NCBI RefSeq assembly: GCF_016741935.1 | Contig: NZ_JAERRG010000001.1 | Location: 1,302,001 to 1,366,000, forward strand | Direction of reading: 5' to 3' | DNA length: 64,000 nucleotides | Source: Streptomyces endocoffeicus | Lineage (GTDB): Bacteria > Actinomycetota > Actinomycetes > Streptomycetales > Streptomycetaceae | Part shown: positions 10,085 through 20,738 of the stretch, one piece after another | Layout of the letters: every line of letters starts with the position of its first letter | Position numbering within the stretch: position 1 is the stretch's first letter | Translations under genes and position numbers: made by a program | Notes under the pieces: generated by a model | What the model saw: only the letters and a program-made list of their open reading frames with translations | Databases searched by the model: none | Told to the model about the DNA's origin: nothing

Positions 10085-11980
10085 ATGCGTACTTCACGCT
10101 GGCGCGCGGTCGTGATCGCCGCGCTCACGATATCGACAGCCCTTGCCGCACTGCCCGCCGGGCCCGCGTCGGCCCGGACAGCCACCAGACCCGCCACCAA
10201 GGTGGTGGACGGCCGTACTCAGCCGGTGTTCTCCTACGCGGACGCCGTGCGGGAGCACCTGATGGTCCAGACGCCCGTCGACAGTGACGGCGATGGCCGC
10301 AAGGACCGGGTCGCGGTGGACATCATCCGGCCCAAGGAGACCCAGCAGGGTCTCCAGGTGCCGGTCATCATGTCGTCCAGCCCCTACAACGACACCGTGG
10401 GCCGTGGCTTCGAGTCGGAGCGCAAGACCTACGACGCCCAGGGCGACCCGGCCAAGTTCCCCCTCTTCTACGACAATTACTTCGTGCCGCGCGGCTACGC
10501 CGTGGTCGATGTCGATGTGACCGGCACCGGCAGGTCCGACGGCTGTCTGACGGTCGGCGGCGCCGCCGATGTGGCGGCCGCCAAGGCCACGATCGACTGG
10601 CTGGGCGGCCGCGCCACGGCGTACGCGGCCGACGGCAGCGCGGTGAAAGCCTCCTGGTCCACCGGCAAGGTGGGCATGATCGGCCACTCGTACGAGGGCA
10701 TGCTGGCCAACGCGGTGGCGGGCACCGGGGTGGAGGGGCTGGAGACCATCGTCCCGATCTCCGGAGTCAGCTCCTGGTACGAGTTCGCCCGCACCAACGG
10801 CGCCAAGCACTGGAACGGTTTCGCCTCGTATCTGACCACCGCGCTGGACACCGACCCGCCCCAGAAGTGCCAGGCGGTGCGCGAACGGTTGCAGGCCGGT
10901 GAGGACGACGCCACCGGCAACTACAACGCCCACTGGAACGAGCGCGATTACATCGCGCGGCCCGCGCCCGAGGTGGACAAGGTGCGCGCGAGCGTCCTCG
11001 CGGCGCATGACATCAGCGACTACAACATCCGGATCGACCAGCTCGCGAACTGGTGGGGCGCGCTGGCCGAGCGCGGGGTGCCACGCAAGCTGTGGCTGGG
11101 CCGCTACGGCCACACCGATCCGTTCGACTGGCCCGGTCGGCGCGCGCAGTGGGTCGACACCGTGCACCGGTGGTTCGACCACTGGCTGTACGGCATCCAG
11201 AACGGAATCATGGACGAGCCCCGCGTCGATCTGCAGACCGGCCCGGACACCTGGACCACCCAGGCCGACTGGCCCGCCGGCACCTCCTCGGTCCCCCTGC
11301 ACCCCGGGCCCGACGGCTCGCTGGCGCTGAGTCCCGCGAGCGGCACCGGATCCTTCACCGACACCAAGCTGAGCGAGGCGGATCTCACCGCCGACCCGAC
11401 GGCGAACCGTCCGGGCCGGCTGGCGTTCGTCACCCCGCCGCTGCGCACCGGGGTACGGCTGTCCGGCACACCCACCGCGGATCTGCGGGTCACGCTCGAC
11501 AGACCGACGTCGAACCTCACCGCGCTGCTCGTGGACTACGGCGAGGACGAACGGATCGACTGGAACCGCAACGAACCCCAGAACCGGATCCACGACGGTC
11601 TGCGGGGGCTGGACAAGGAGTCCTGCCACGGGGAGAGCACCGCCCAGGACGACGCCTGCTACCAGCAGACCGCCAATGTGACAGCGCGCAAATCCTCCGA
11701 GGTGATCGCCCGGGGCTGGATGGACGCCCAGAACCGCCACTCGCTCACCACCCCCGAGCCGCTCACCCCCGGCCGGTCCTACCGGATCACCTGGAAGACC
11801 CTGCCGGGCGACTACGAGATCAAGCCGGGCCATCGGCTGGGTCTGGTCCTCGGCGGCACCGACGCCGACTTCCTCTACTTCGAGGACCCGACCGGGGCGA
11901 AGGTGACGGTGGACCTGGGCGGCAGCCGGGTGACCGTACCGGTGACCACCGCCGGCAGGCTCAGCGACTCCCTTCGCTGA
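10085..11980 (+). CDS. Secreted Xaa-Pro dipeptidyl-peptidase (S15 family)
   Basis: A 631-residue serine peptidase of the S15 / CocE-like alpha-beta hydrolase group, which releases Xaa-Pro dipeptides. A signal peptide (about 1-30, basic start then hydrophobic stretch ending ASA) predicts export. The nucleophile motif is GHSYEG (about residue 200); YGHTDPFDW (about 340) probably holds the acid or His region, and the C-terminal jelly-roll (about 410-630) is typical (RGWMDAQNR, PGHRLGLVLGGTD). The ATG at 10085 follows AGGAGG. It stands alone between a terminator-like hairpin and a convergent gene. Likely role is extracellular peptide use, not secondary metabolism. Confidence 0.9.
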   Translation: MRTSRWRAVVIAALTISTALAALPAGPASARTATRPATKVVDGRTQPVFSYADAVREHLMVQTPVDSDGDGRKDRVAVDIIRPKETQQGLQVPVIMSSSPYNDTVGRGFESERKTYDAQGDPAKFPLFYDNYFVPRGYAVVDVDVTGTGRSDGCLTVGGAADVAAAKATIDWLGGRATAYAADGSAVKASWSTGKVGMIGHSYEGMLANAVAGTGVEGLETIVPISGVSSWYEFARTNGAKHWNGFASYLTTALDTDPPQKCQAVRERLQAGEDDATGNYNAHWNERDYIARPAPEVDKVRASVLAAHDISDYNIRIDQLANWWGALAERGVPRKLWLGRYGHTDPFDWPGRRAQWVDTVHRWFDHWLYGIQNGIMDEPRVDLQTGPDTWTTQADWPAGTSSVPLHPGPDGSLALSPASGTGSFTDTKLSEADLTADPTANRPGRLAFVTPPLRTGVRLSGTPTADLRVTLDRPTSNLTALLVDYGEDERIDWNRNEPQNRIHDGLRGLDKESCHGESTAQDDACYQQTANVTARKSSEVIARGWMDAQNRHSLTTPEPLTPGRSYRITWKTLPGDYEIKPGHRLGLVLGGTDADFLYFEDPTGAKVTVDLGGSRVTVPVTTAGRLSDSLR

Positions 11981-12025
11981 CAGGCGCGTTGACGAGGCCC
12001 GGGCCGCCGTTCACCGGCGGTCCGG

Positions 12026-12105
12026 GCTCAGCCCTGAGTCCAGGCGCTCAGCCCTGCGTCCCGGTGCTCAACCCTGGATCCACACGCTCAACCCTGCGTC
12101 CAGGC
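12026..12105. repeat. Four tandem copies of a 20-bp unit spanning a gene's stop codon
   Basis: Units of 20 bases start at 12026, 12046, 12066 and 12086, each beginning GCTCA(G/A)CCCTG. The last copy contains the TGA and terminal Trp-Thr-Gln-Gly codons of the minus-strand methyltransferase gene, so the array looks like repeated duplication of that gene's own 3' end into the convergent intergenic gap. Confidence 0.9.
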
Positions 12106-12948
12106 GTGGATCACATGGGCGCCGAGGTCCGCGTTCCCCTGCGCCATCCGGTGGCCGCTCTCGTACCGGGCCGTGAGGTCGCGGTAGCGGATATCCTCCC
12201 TCGCGGAGAAGCCCAGCCGGCGCAGTTCGTCCGCGAGTTCCTCCGGGGTGAAGAAGCTGAGGAAGGGCTCACCGGCCTCGGCGGCCCATGCCGCGCGCGC
12301 CTCGTGCACGGCACGTTGCTCCGGTGGCAGCGCGTCCGGCGGCTCGCCGTAGTCGAAGACCACGCCCGAGCCGTCCGGCAGGGCCGCGATGAAGCCGAGC
12401 GTGTCCAGCACTGCGGTGTGCGTCAGATACGGCACCACCCCGAGCCAGCAGAAGAACGCCGGGCGGGCGAGGTCGAAGCCCGCCGCCGTCAGCCCGTCGG
12501 CCAGGCTCTGCCGCTCGAAGTCCACCGGCGCGAAGGTCAGTGACGGCGGTACGGGGATCTCCGCGGCGGCCAAGCGTCCGCGCTTCCACTCCTGGGTGGC
12601 GGGATGGTCCACCTCGAACACCCGGAGGCCCTCCGCCTCGTACGGATTGCGGCAGCCGAAGGTGTCCAGCCCCGCCCCGAGTGCCACCGCCTGCCGTACC
12701 CCGCGCGTCACGGCGGCCGCGACGGCGTCCTCGGCGAACCGCGCACGGGCGGCCACGGACAGCCGCACATCCTCGCGCCCGGGGTGGAAGGCCGCCTCGA
12801 GGACGGGGTCGTCGGCGTCGTCCGCGTCGGCGGCGAGGACGCGGAGCGCCAGCGGGTCGTAGAACACCCGGCCGCCCTCCAGCTCCTGGTGGGCCGCGCG
12901 GAACGCGGCCGCGCCGCGGGCGGTGATGCTGGGCCGGCCGATCTGCAT
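12088..12948 (-). CDS. SAM-dependent methyltransferase, leucine carboxyl methyltransferase (LCM / TIGR00027) type
   Basis: A 286-residue protein of the large actinobacterial LCM-like methyltransferase group. It begins IGRPSITARGAAAFRAAH; the SAM site includes AVALGAGLDTFGCRNP (about 89-104) and FEVDHPATQEWKR (about 112-124), which are diagnostic for this family. FFCWLGVVPYLT (about 168) and VVFDYGEPP follow. The start at 12948 precedes this conserved region closely. Substrates in the family are mostly unknown, some being O-methylations in polyketide pathways. It is convergent with the peptidase gene and transcribed away from the CapA-like gene. The last codons lie in a 20-bp tandem repeat. 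Confidence 0.85.
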   Translation of the reverse strand: MQIGRPSITARGAAAFRAAHQELEGGRVFYDPLALRVLAADADDADDPVLEAAFHPGREDVRLSVAARARFAEDAVAAAVTRGVRQAVALGAGLDTFGCRNPYEAEGLRVFEVDHPATQEWKRGRLAAAEIPVPPSLTFAPVDFERQSLADGLTAAGFDLARPAFFCWLGVVPYLTHTAVLDTLGFIAALPDGSGVVFDYGEPPDALPPEQRAVHEARAAWAAEAGEPFLSFFTPEELADELRRLGFSAREDIRYRDLTARYESGHRMAQGNADLGAHVIHAWTQG

Positions 12949-13296
12949 GGAACGTCCTCCCCCGAGGTCCCACCGCGGATGCCGCGAGCGACACCCCCAT
13001 GGTGTCAGCTCGGCACCCCGGCACGCACCGCTAACGACCGCTGTTCACAGGGGAGTTACCCGATGGACGGCCACCCGGGGACCGCGCCCGGCCGTGACAC
13101 CGCGCGGCGGGCGCACATTGTCCCATCGATGACCTCCGGACAGGGGTTGACCGGGCCCATCGGGTGCAACCGGTCGGCCGAACCGGTGAAGCTCCCCACC
13201 ACTCCGCAAGCCCCTCTGATGTCGTGCAATAAATATGACAATCCGACAATCAGAACAAAAGGGTCCGGCATGGCCCGGACCAGTGCGGAGTGCACC
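12949..13296. other. Divergent intergenic region, methyltransferase / CapA-like gene
   Basis: No gene is seen. The part next to the CapA gene (13227-13262) is unusually AT-rich for this DNA, with GCAATAAATATGACAAT, and probably holds that gene's promoter. A TTGACC at about 13146 could be a -35 box but no matching -10 is convincing. No long inverted repeat was noticed. Confidence 0.4.
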
Positions 13297-14466
13297 GTGT
13301 CCCATCACCCACGCCATCGGACGGCGCTTCTCGCCGTCGCCCTGCTCGGCGCCGCCACCGCGTGCGGCAGCGGGACACCGGCCACCCCGAAGGCCGAGGA
13401 GAAGCCCTCGAAGACCCCGGCGGCGGCCAGGAGCGGGTCCATGAAGAACTTCACCCTCGTGGCCACCGGCGATCTGCTGGTGCACGCCTCGGTCATCCGC
13501 CAGGCGAAGGCGGACTCGGGCGGTGACAGCTATGACTTCCGGCGCATGATCCGGGCGGCCGCGCCCATCGTCGCCCAGGCCGACCTGGCCATCTGCCATA
13601 TGGAGACCGTCTACGGGGCCACCCACGGGCCGTTCACCGGCTATCCGACCTTCAAGACGCCACCGCAGCTCGCCTCGGCCGTGAAGAACATCGGCTACGA
13701 CTCCTGCTCCACCGCCTCCAACCACACCCTCGACGCCGGTCCGGAGGGGGTGGTCCGCACCCTCGACGCCATGGACAAGGCCGGGCTCAAGCACGCCGGA
13801 TCGGCCCGTTCCGCCGCGGAGAGCACCCGCTCCACGATCATGGAGGCCGGGGGCGCCAAGGTGGCCCATCTCGCCTACGCCTACGGCACCAACGGAATCC
13901 CGGTCCCCAAGGGCAAACCGTGGCTGGTCAACCTCATCAATCCGGCGCGGATCATCAAGGACGCGCGGGCCGCGCGGCGGGCCGGGGCCGATGTGGTCGT
14001 CGTCAGCGTGCACTGGGGCACCGAGTGGCAGCAGGCGCCGGACAAGCTCCAGCTCTCGCTCGCCAAGAAGCTCACCGCCGCCAAGGACGGTGGCCGCCGC
14101 GATATCGATCTGATCATCGGCACCCACGCCCATATCCCCCAGGCGTACGAGAAGGTCAACGGCACCTGGGTGGTCTACGGCATGGGCGACCAGATCGCGG
14201 GGGTCATGCCGGACAAGCGCGGCCAGATGGGCTCGGCGGCGCGCTTCACCTTCACCCCGCCGTCCGCCCCGGGCCGGGCGTGGCGGGTGAAGAAGGCGGA
14301 GTACATCCCGCACGCCGTGGACAACGACCCGATCACCCTGGTGAACCTTCCCCGGGCCCTGGAGAAGAGCCCCGGCAACCCGGGTTACACCAGCGCCCTG
14401 AGCACCATCCAGGAGGCGGTGCTCAGCCGGGGCGGCAAGAAGGACGGCCTGTCCATGGGCCGTTGA
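13297..14466 (+). CDS. CapA / PGA_cap-type metallophosphoesterase-like lipoprotein
   Basis: A protein of the bacterial capsule-synthesis CapA family (calcineurin-like fold), named for poly-gamma-glutamate capsule synthesis. After a basic start and hydrophobic stretch, Cys in AATACGSG fits a lipoprotein site, so it is probably anchored on the outer face of the membrane. Family motifs are FTLVATGDLLVH (metal-site start), ADLAICHMETVYG, YDSCSTASNHTLDAG, VSVHWGTEWQ and IIGTHAHIPQAYE. Start: GTG 13297 has GGAG at a spacing of 6; ATG 13270, nine codons upstream, is the alternative. Actinomycetes generally lack the poly-glutamate capsule, so the true role is open. Convergent with clpC-like, 21 bases apart. 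Confidence 0.88.
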   Translation: MSHHPRHRTALLAVALLGAATACGSGTPATPKAEEKPSKTPAAARSGSMKNFTLVATGDLLVHASVIRQAKADSGGDSYDFRRMIRAAAPIVAQADLAICHMETVYGATHGPFTGYPTFKTPPQLASAVKNIGYDSCSTASNHTLDAGPEGVVRTLDAMDKAGLKHAGSARSAAESTRSTIMEAGGAKVAHLAYAYGTNGIPVPKGKPWLVNLINPARIIKDARAARRAGADVVVVSVHWGTEWQQAPDKLQLSLAKKLTAAKDGGRRDIDLIIGTHAHIPQAYEKVNGTWVVYGMGDQIAGVMPDKRGQMGSAARFTFTPPSAPGRAWRVKKAEYIPHAVDNDPITLVNLPRALEKSPGNPGYTSALSTIQEAVLSRGGKKDGLSMGR

Positions 14467-14487
14467 CCCGGCTCGCTCCCGGAGGCG

Positions 14488-17127
<2,640 letters not shown>

Positions 17128-17237
17128 ATGACCAGTTTACGAGCGATCGAGACCGATGTCCGTTTCTGGCCGGTTCCGCGAGCGGGCACCGCGGCCCGGC
17201 TGCGGCTGCCGGACGGCGCCCGGCGCCACCGGGTGCG

Positions 17238-18353
17238 TCAGCGCTCCACCCGGTGGCGTTCGAGGACGACCAGGGCGGCGTCATCGCCCTGGTGGCCGCC
17301 TGTGTGGCTGAGCAGATCGCGGTGCAGACGGTCGATGAGGTACTGGGGGCCGCCGCCGTCCACTCCGGGGAGCCGCTCGGCGAGCGGGAAGAAGGTGCCC
17401 TCGCTGTTCCGCGCCTCGACGACCCCGTCGGTGTAGAGCAGCAACTGATCTCCCTCGTCGAACGGGAAGTCCTCGGTGTGGTAGCTGCCGGCCGCCAGGT
17501 GGCCGAGGCCCAGTGGCAGTGCGGGCGCCTGGCCCTCCAGCGCCTTGACACCGGAGTCGCACAGCAGGAGCGGTGGCGGATGTCCGCAGTTGACGAGGCG
17601 GACCACCGGCCGGTCGTCGGGGATCTCCAGCACGGCGGCGGTGACGAACGACTCCCCCGCCCCGGGCGCCTTGTCGCGGGGTTCGGTCCGCTCCGCGGAC
17701 AGCGCGGTGTCCAGGTGGGACGCCAGATCGGTCAGCGGTACGGGCCAGTGGGCGATCGCGCGGAAGGCGCCGAGCACCAGGGAGGCGTCCGCGACGGCGG
17801 TCAGCCCGCTGCCCCGGACATCGCCGATGATCAGGCGGGTGGCGTTCGAGGTGCGCGCCGCCGCGTACAGATCGCCGCCGATCTCCGCGCCCGGCTCGGC
17901 CGCGAGGTAGACCGAGGCGATCAGCAGCGGGCCGACCCTGTCGGGGAGCGGGCGCAGCAGCACCCGCTGCGCCACATCGGCCACCGCCCGCACCCGGTTC
18001 AGCTCGCGCATATGCCGGTCGAGAACCGCCCGGAACAGCACGATCATCGCCGAGACCAGGGCCAGGGTGATCACCTCGGTCAGGCGGCCGGGAAGGCCGA
18101 GGAACCCCTCCGAGGCGTTCGCCCCGATCTGCGCGGCGACGGCCAGCAGCCCGACGCACGCGGTGAGCACCGGACCGGCGAACGAGGCGGTCATGGCGGG
18201 GGCGGCGATCAGCAGCGGGCTGAGCCGGACACTCGCCGGGGACAGCACATCGCCGAGCGTGATCAGCCCGATGACCAGCAGGGGGATCACGACCAGGAAG
18301 CGGGTCCGCCACCTTGGCCGGCGCGGATCCGAGGGACCTTGCCGCATGTGCAC
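17238..18353 (-). CDS. Membrane PP2C (SpoIIE/RsbU-type) serine phosphatase
   Basis: A 371-residue protein. Four to five hydrophobic segments (about 18-115) form an N-terminal membrane domain, then a PP2C-SpoIIE catalytic domain (about 145-365) with AEIGGDLYAAART, LIIGDVRGSGLTAV, VNCGHPPPLLL, LLLYTDGVVEARN and HQGDDAALVVLERH, covering the metal-binding Asp residues. Such enzymes dephosphorylate anti-sigma-factor antagonists. No histidine kinase-like anti-sigma domain is fused. The start is GTG 18353 or ATG 18347; neither has a strong ribosome site. It lies 110 bases from the clpC-like gene on the same strand, and is divergent from the ECF41 sigma gene. Confidence 0.9.
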   Translation of the reverse strand: MHMRQGPSDPRRPRWRTRFLVVIPLLVIGLITLGDVLSPASVRLSPLLIAAPAMTASFAGPVLTACVGLLAVAAQIGANASEGFLGLPGRLTEVITLALVSAMIVLFRAVLDRHMRELNRVRAVADVAQRVLLRPLPDRVGPLLIASVYLAAEPGAEIGGDLYAAARTSNATRLIIGDVRGSGLTAVADASLVLGAFRAIAHWPVPLTDLASHLDTALSAERTEPRDKAPGAGESFVTAAVLEIPDDRPVVRLVNCGHPPPLLLCDSGVKALEGQAPALPLGLGHLAAGSYHTEDFPFDEGDQLLLYTDGVVEARNSEGTFFPLAERLPGVDGGGPQYLIDRLHRDLLSHTGGHQGDDAALVVLERHRVER

Positions 18354-18429
18354 ATCTACTGCTTACGCCTGCCGTGGCCCCCGCGCCAACCCGCCGGCCC
18401 GGGGCCCGACCGCGCTCCCGGGAGGCGGC

Positions 18430-18456
18430 TGTCACACTTCCGGCCGCTGTCTCGTC
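18430..18456 (+). promoter_or_regulatory. ECF41-type promoter of the sigma factor gene
   Basis: TGTCACA at 18430-18436, 16 bases, then CGTC at 18453-18456: an exact match to the known ECF41 promoter pattern (TGTCACA, 16, CGTC). It lies 31 bases before the sigma factor ATG, predicting autoregulation. Confidence 0.85.
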
Positions 18457-18487
18457 CTCCTTCTCAGGCCGAGGAGAGGATCGGGAC

Positions 18488-19360
18488 ATGGCAGAGCTGA
18501 CCGCCTTCGAAGAACAGCGCGACCGGCTGTGGGCCGTCGCGTATCGCATCACCGGCTCGGTCGCCGACGCCGATGACGCGGTGCAGGAGACCTGGCTGCG
18601 CTGGCAGGGACTGCCCGCGAACGAGGTGGCCGACCCCCGCGCGTATCTGACCACCGTCATCAGCCGCATCTGCTACGACCTGCTGGGTTCGGCGCGGGTG
18701 CGGCGCGAGGCGTACGTCGGCCCCTGGCTGCCCGAGCCGGTGGTGGCGGCGGGCGGTCCGGAGGACCGGGTGACGCTGGACGAGTCGGTGGGTCTGGCGC
18801 TGCTCACCGTGCTGGAGCGGCTGACTCCGGCGGAGCGGACCGCCTTCATCCTGCACGATGTCTTCTCGGTGCCGTTCCCCGAGATCGCCGAGGTGGTGGG
18901 CCGGAGCCCGGAGTCCGTACGGCAGCTGGCCTCCCGCGCCCGCAAGCGGGTCCGGGCGGAGGCGCCGCGGCGCTCGGTGGACCGCGAGGAGCACCGGCGG
19001 GCCGTGGACGCGTTCCTCCGGGCGGTCATGGGCGGCGACCTGGACGGGCTGCTGGAGATCCTGGACCCGGAGGTCGTCTGGCGTTCGGATGGTGGCGGCA
19101 AGGTGGCGGCGGCCCGGCTCCCGGTGCTGGGGAACGAGAAGGTGGCCCGCTTCGCCCAGCGGCTGACCCGGGGCTTCGACCCGGCCACGATGCTGGTGCA
19201 CCACCGCGACGTCAACGGCGCCCCGGGCCTGGTCATCGTCGACACCGCGAGCCGGCAGGCCGTGGTCTTCGCGTTCTCCGTACACCAGGGTGTGATCACC
19301 GAGATCGACGCGGTCGCCAACCCCGACAAGCTCCGCCACCTCGACCTGCCGAACCTGTGA
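18488..19360 (+). CDS. ECF41-family RNA polymerase sigma factor
   Basis: A 290-residue sigma factor. Sigma-2 (about 5-75) has AYRITGSVADADDAVQETWLRW; sigma-4 (about 105-160) has LTPAERTAFILHDVFSVPF and the helix-turn-helix region. A SnoaL-like C-terminal extension (about 175-290) carries the two hallmark ECF41 motifs, DGGGK (about 202) and NPDKL (about 280). In this family the extension replaces a separate anti-sigma factor and tunes activity. ATG 18488 follows GAGGAGAGG. An exact ECF41 promoter precedes it, and a near-exact one precedes the adjacent oxidoreductase gene, the usual partner class of ECF41. The inducing signal is not known. Confidence 0.95.
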   Translation: MAELTAFEEQRDRLWAVAYRITGSVADADDAVQETWLRWQGLPANEVADPRAYLTTVISRICYDLLGSARVRREAYVGPWLPEPVVAAGGPEDRVTLDESVGLALLTVLERLTPAERTAFILHDVFSVPFPEIAEVVGRSPESVRQLASRARKRVRAEAPRRSVDREEHRRAVDAFLRAVMGGDLDGLLEILDPEVVWRSDGGGKVAAARLPVLGNEKVARFAQRLTRGFDPATMLVHHRDVNGAPGLVIVDTASRQAVVFAFSVHQGVITEIDAVANPDKLRHLDLPNL

Positions 19361-19370
19361 CCGGCATCAC

Positions 19371-19397
19371 CGTCACATCTCGGGACGCCGTGTCGTC
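19371..19397 (+). promoter_or_regulatory. ECF41-type promoter of the FAD oxidoreductase gene
   Basis: CGTCACA at 19371-19377 (one base off TGTCACA), a 16-base spacer, and CGTC at 19394-19397. Same geometry as the promoter of the sigma gene. It lies 37 bases before the oxidoreductase ATG and predicts direct ECF41 control. Confidence 0.8.
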
Positions 19398-19434
19398 CTC
19401 CTCGTGAACACCGACCGGCAAGGAGGCCGCCCAC

Positions 19435-20517
19435 ATGGAGAAGCAGCAGGTCCTGGTACTCGGCGCGGGCTATGCGGGGCTGATCGCCGCCCTGCGGCTG
19501 GCCCCGCACACCCGCGTCACCCTGGTCGATCCGAGCCCCGCCTTCACCGAGCGCGTGCGGCTGCACGAGCGGGCCGTCGGACGGCCCGACATCACACATC
19601 CACTCGACGCGCTGACCCGGCGGGCCGGGATCGTCCACGTGGCCGCCCGCGCCACCGGGATCGATCCGGCCGCCCGGCGGATCACCACCGACGACGGCCG
19701 CCTGCTCCCGTACGACCGGCTGGTGTACGCGCTCGGCAGCCGCACCGCCGATCCCGGTGAGCGCGCCTACACCCCGGAGACGGCGGACGAACTGCACAAG
19801 CGGCTGCTGGACGGCCCCGGTGAGCTGACGGTGGTCGGCGGGGGACTCACCGGCATCGAGCTCGCGGCCGAGATCGCCGAGTCCCACGACGCCTGGAGGG
19901 TCCGGCTGGTCACGGGCGAGGATGTCGGCACGGGGCTTTCGGCGAAGGGCCGGGCCCATGTCCGTACGACGCTCACCGGGCTCGGTGTCCGGATCGAGGA
20001 GGGCCGCCGGGTGGCGCGCCCGGAGGACCTCGACACCGACGCGGTGGTCTGGGCCACCGCGATGACCGCGAACACCGCCCTGGCCGAGGCCGCCGGGATC
20101 GCCCTCGACCCGGGCGGCCGCGTCCGCGTCGACGCCACCCTGCGCTCGGTGTCCCATCCGGAGATCTACGCGGTGGGCGACGCGGCGGCCATGGCCACCC
20201 CGGCCGCCGGTGCCCTGCGCATGGCCTGTGCCACCGCGCTCCCGTCCGGTTCGCACGCCGCCTCCTCGATCATCGCCGAGACGCGGGGCCGGGAGCCGAA
20301 GCCGCTGCGCTTCCGGTTCGTGGCGCAGTGCGTGAGCCTGGGCCGCCGGGACGGGCTGATCCAGCTGGTGCGGGCGGACGACTCCCCGCGCGAGACGGTG
20401 CTGCGCGGTGGCGCGGCCGCGCGCACCAAGGAGCAGGTGGTGCGCGCCACGGTCAGGGTGCTGCGGCTGGCGGCGCGCCGACCGGGGGCCGTGCCCCTCA
20501 TTCCCGGGATCGACTGA
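19435..20517 (+). CDS. FAD/NAD(P)-dependent oxidoreductase (NDH-2-like), ECF41 target
   Basis: A 360-residue pyridine nucleotide-disulfide-type flavoprotein. The N-terminal FAD site is VLVLGAGYAGLIAALRL; a second Rossmann motif, LTVVGGGLTGIELAAEIAE (about 137), binds NAD(P)H; IYAVGDAAAM (about 243) is the C-terminal FAD motif. It resembles type II NADH dehydrogenase-like proteins with no redox Cys pair. ATG 19435 follows AAGGAGG. It lies 74 bases after the ECF41 gene and has its own ECF41-type promoter, matching the known pairing of ECF41 sigma factors with an oxidoreductase, epimerase or carboxymuconolactone decarboxylase gene. The electron acceptor is unknown. Confidence 0.9.
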   Translation: MEKQQVLVLGAGYAGLIAALRLAPHTRVTLVDPSPAFTERVRLHERAVGRPDITHPLDALTRRAGIVHVAARATGIDPAARRITTDDGRLLPYDRLVYALGSRTADPGERAYTPETADELHKRLLDGPGELTVVGGGLTGIELAAEIAESHDAWRVRLVTGEDVGTGLSAKGRAHVRTTLTGLGVRIEEGRRVARPEDLDTDAVVWATAMTANTALAEAAGIALDPGGRVRVDATLRSVSHPEIYAVGDAAAMATPAAGALRMACATALPSGSHAASSIIAETRGREPKPLRFRFVAQCVSLGRRDGLIQLVRADDSPRETVLRGGAAARTKEQVVRATVRVLRLAARRPGAVPLIPGID

Positions 20518-20541
20518 CGGGTTCCCGGGATCGACTGACGG
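20501..20541. repeat. 20-bp direct duplication across the oxidoreductase stop codon
   Basis: TTCCCGGGATCGACTGACGG occurs at 20501-20520 and again at 20522-20541 with one base between. The first copy encodes the C-terminal Pro-Gly-Ile-Asp and the TGA stop; the second copy is a non-coding duplicate of the gene end. Confidence 0.95.
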
Positions 20542-20670
20542 GCGCGGGGAGAGGCTGAGGTGTCCCCGAGGAGCGGCCCGAGCCATGCGCCCGCGCTACG
20601 GGGTGTCCGGCGGGCCACGCGGCGGAGCCGCATATCGACGCTTTCCCCTCCCCGCCCCTTCCCGTTACCG

Positions 20671-20714
20671 GGGGCTTCGCCACCGGACCCCGGGTGGTCC
20701 GGGGGCGAAGCCCC
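20671..20714. terminator. Large hairpin between convergent genes
   Basis: GGGGCTTCGCC (20671-20681) pairs with GGCGAAGCCCC (20704-20714), with an inner CCGGACC / GGTCCGG stem. It sits between the convergent oxidoreductase and aldehyde dehydrogenase genes and probably terminates both. The flanks also carry two copies of CCACGCGGCGGAGCCGCA (about 20617 and 20715), a motif common in Streptomyces intergenic DNA. Confidence 0.75.
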
Positions 20715-20738
20715 GCCACGCGGCGGAGCCGCACCCCC

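Noticed and set aside
10094..11833. 579-codon minus-strand frame opposite the S15 peptidase
   Set aside because: Antisense shadow; the plus strand has signal peptide, GHSYEG and full S15 layout.
17128..17237. Search for a ClgR or HAIR-type site before the ClpC-like gene
   Set aside because: GTTCCGCGAGCGGGC at about 17174 only loosely resembles a ClgR box; too weak to annotate.
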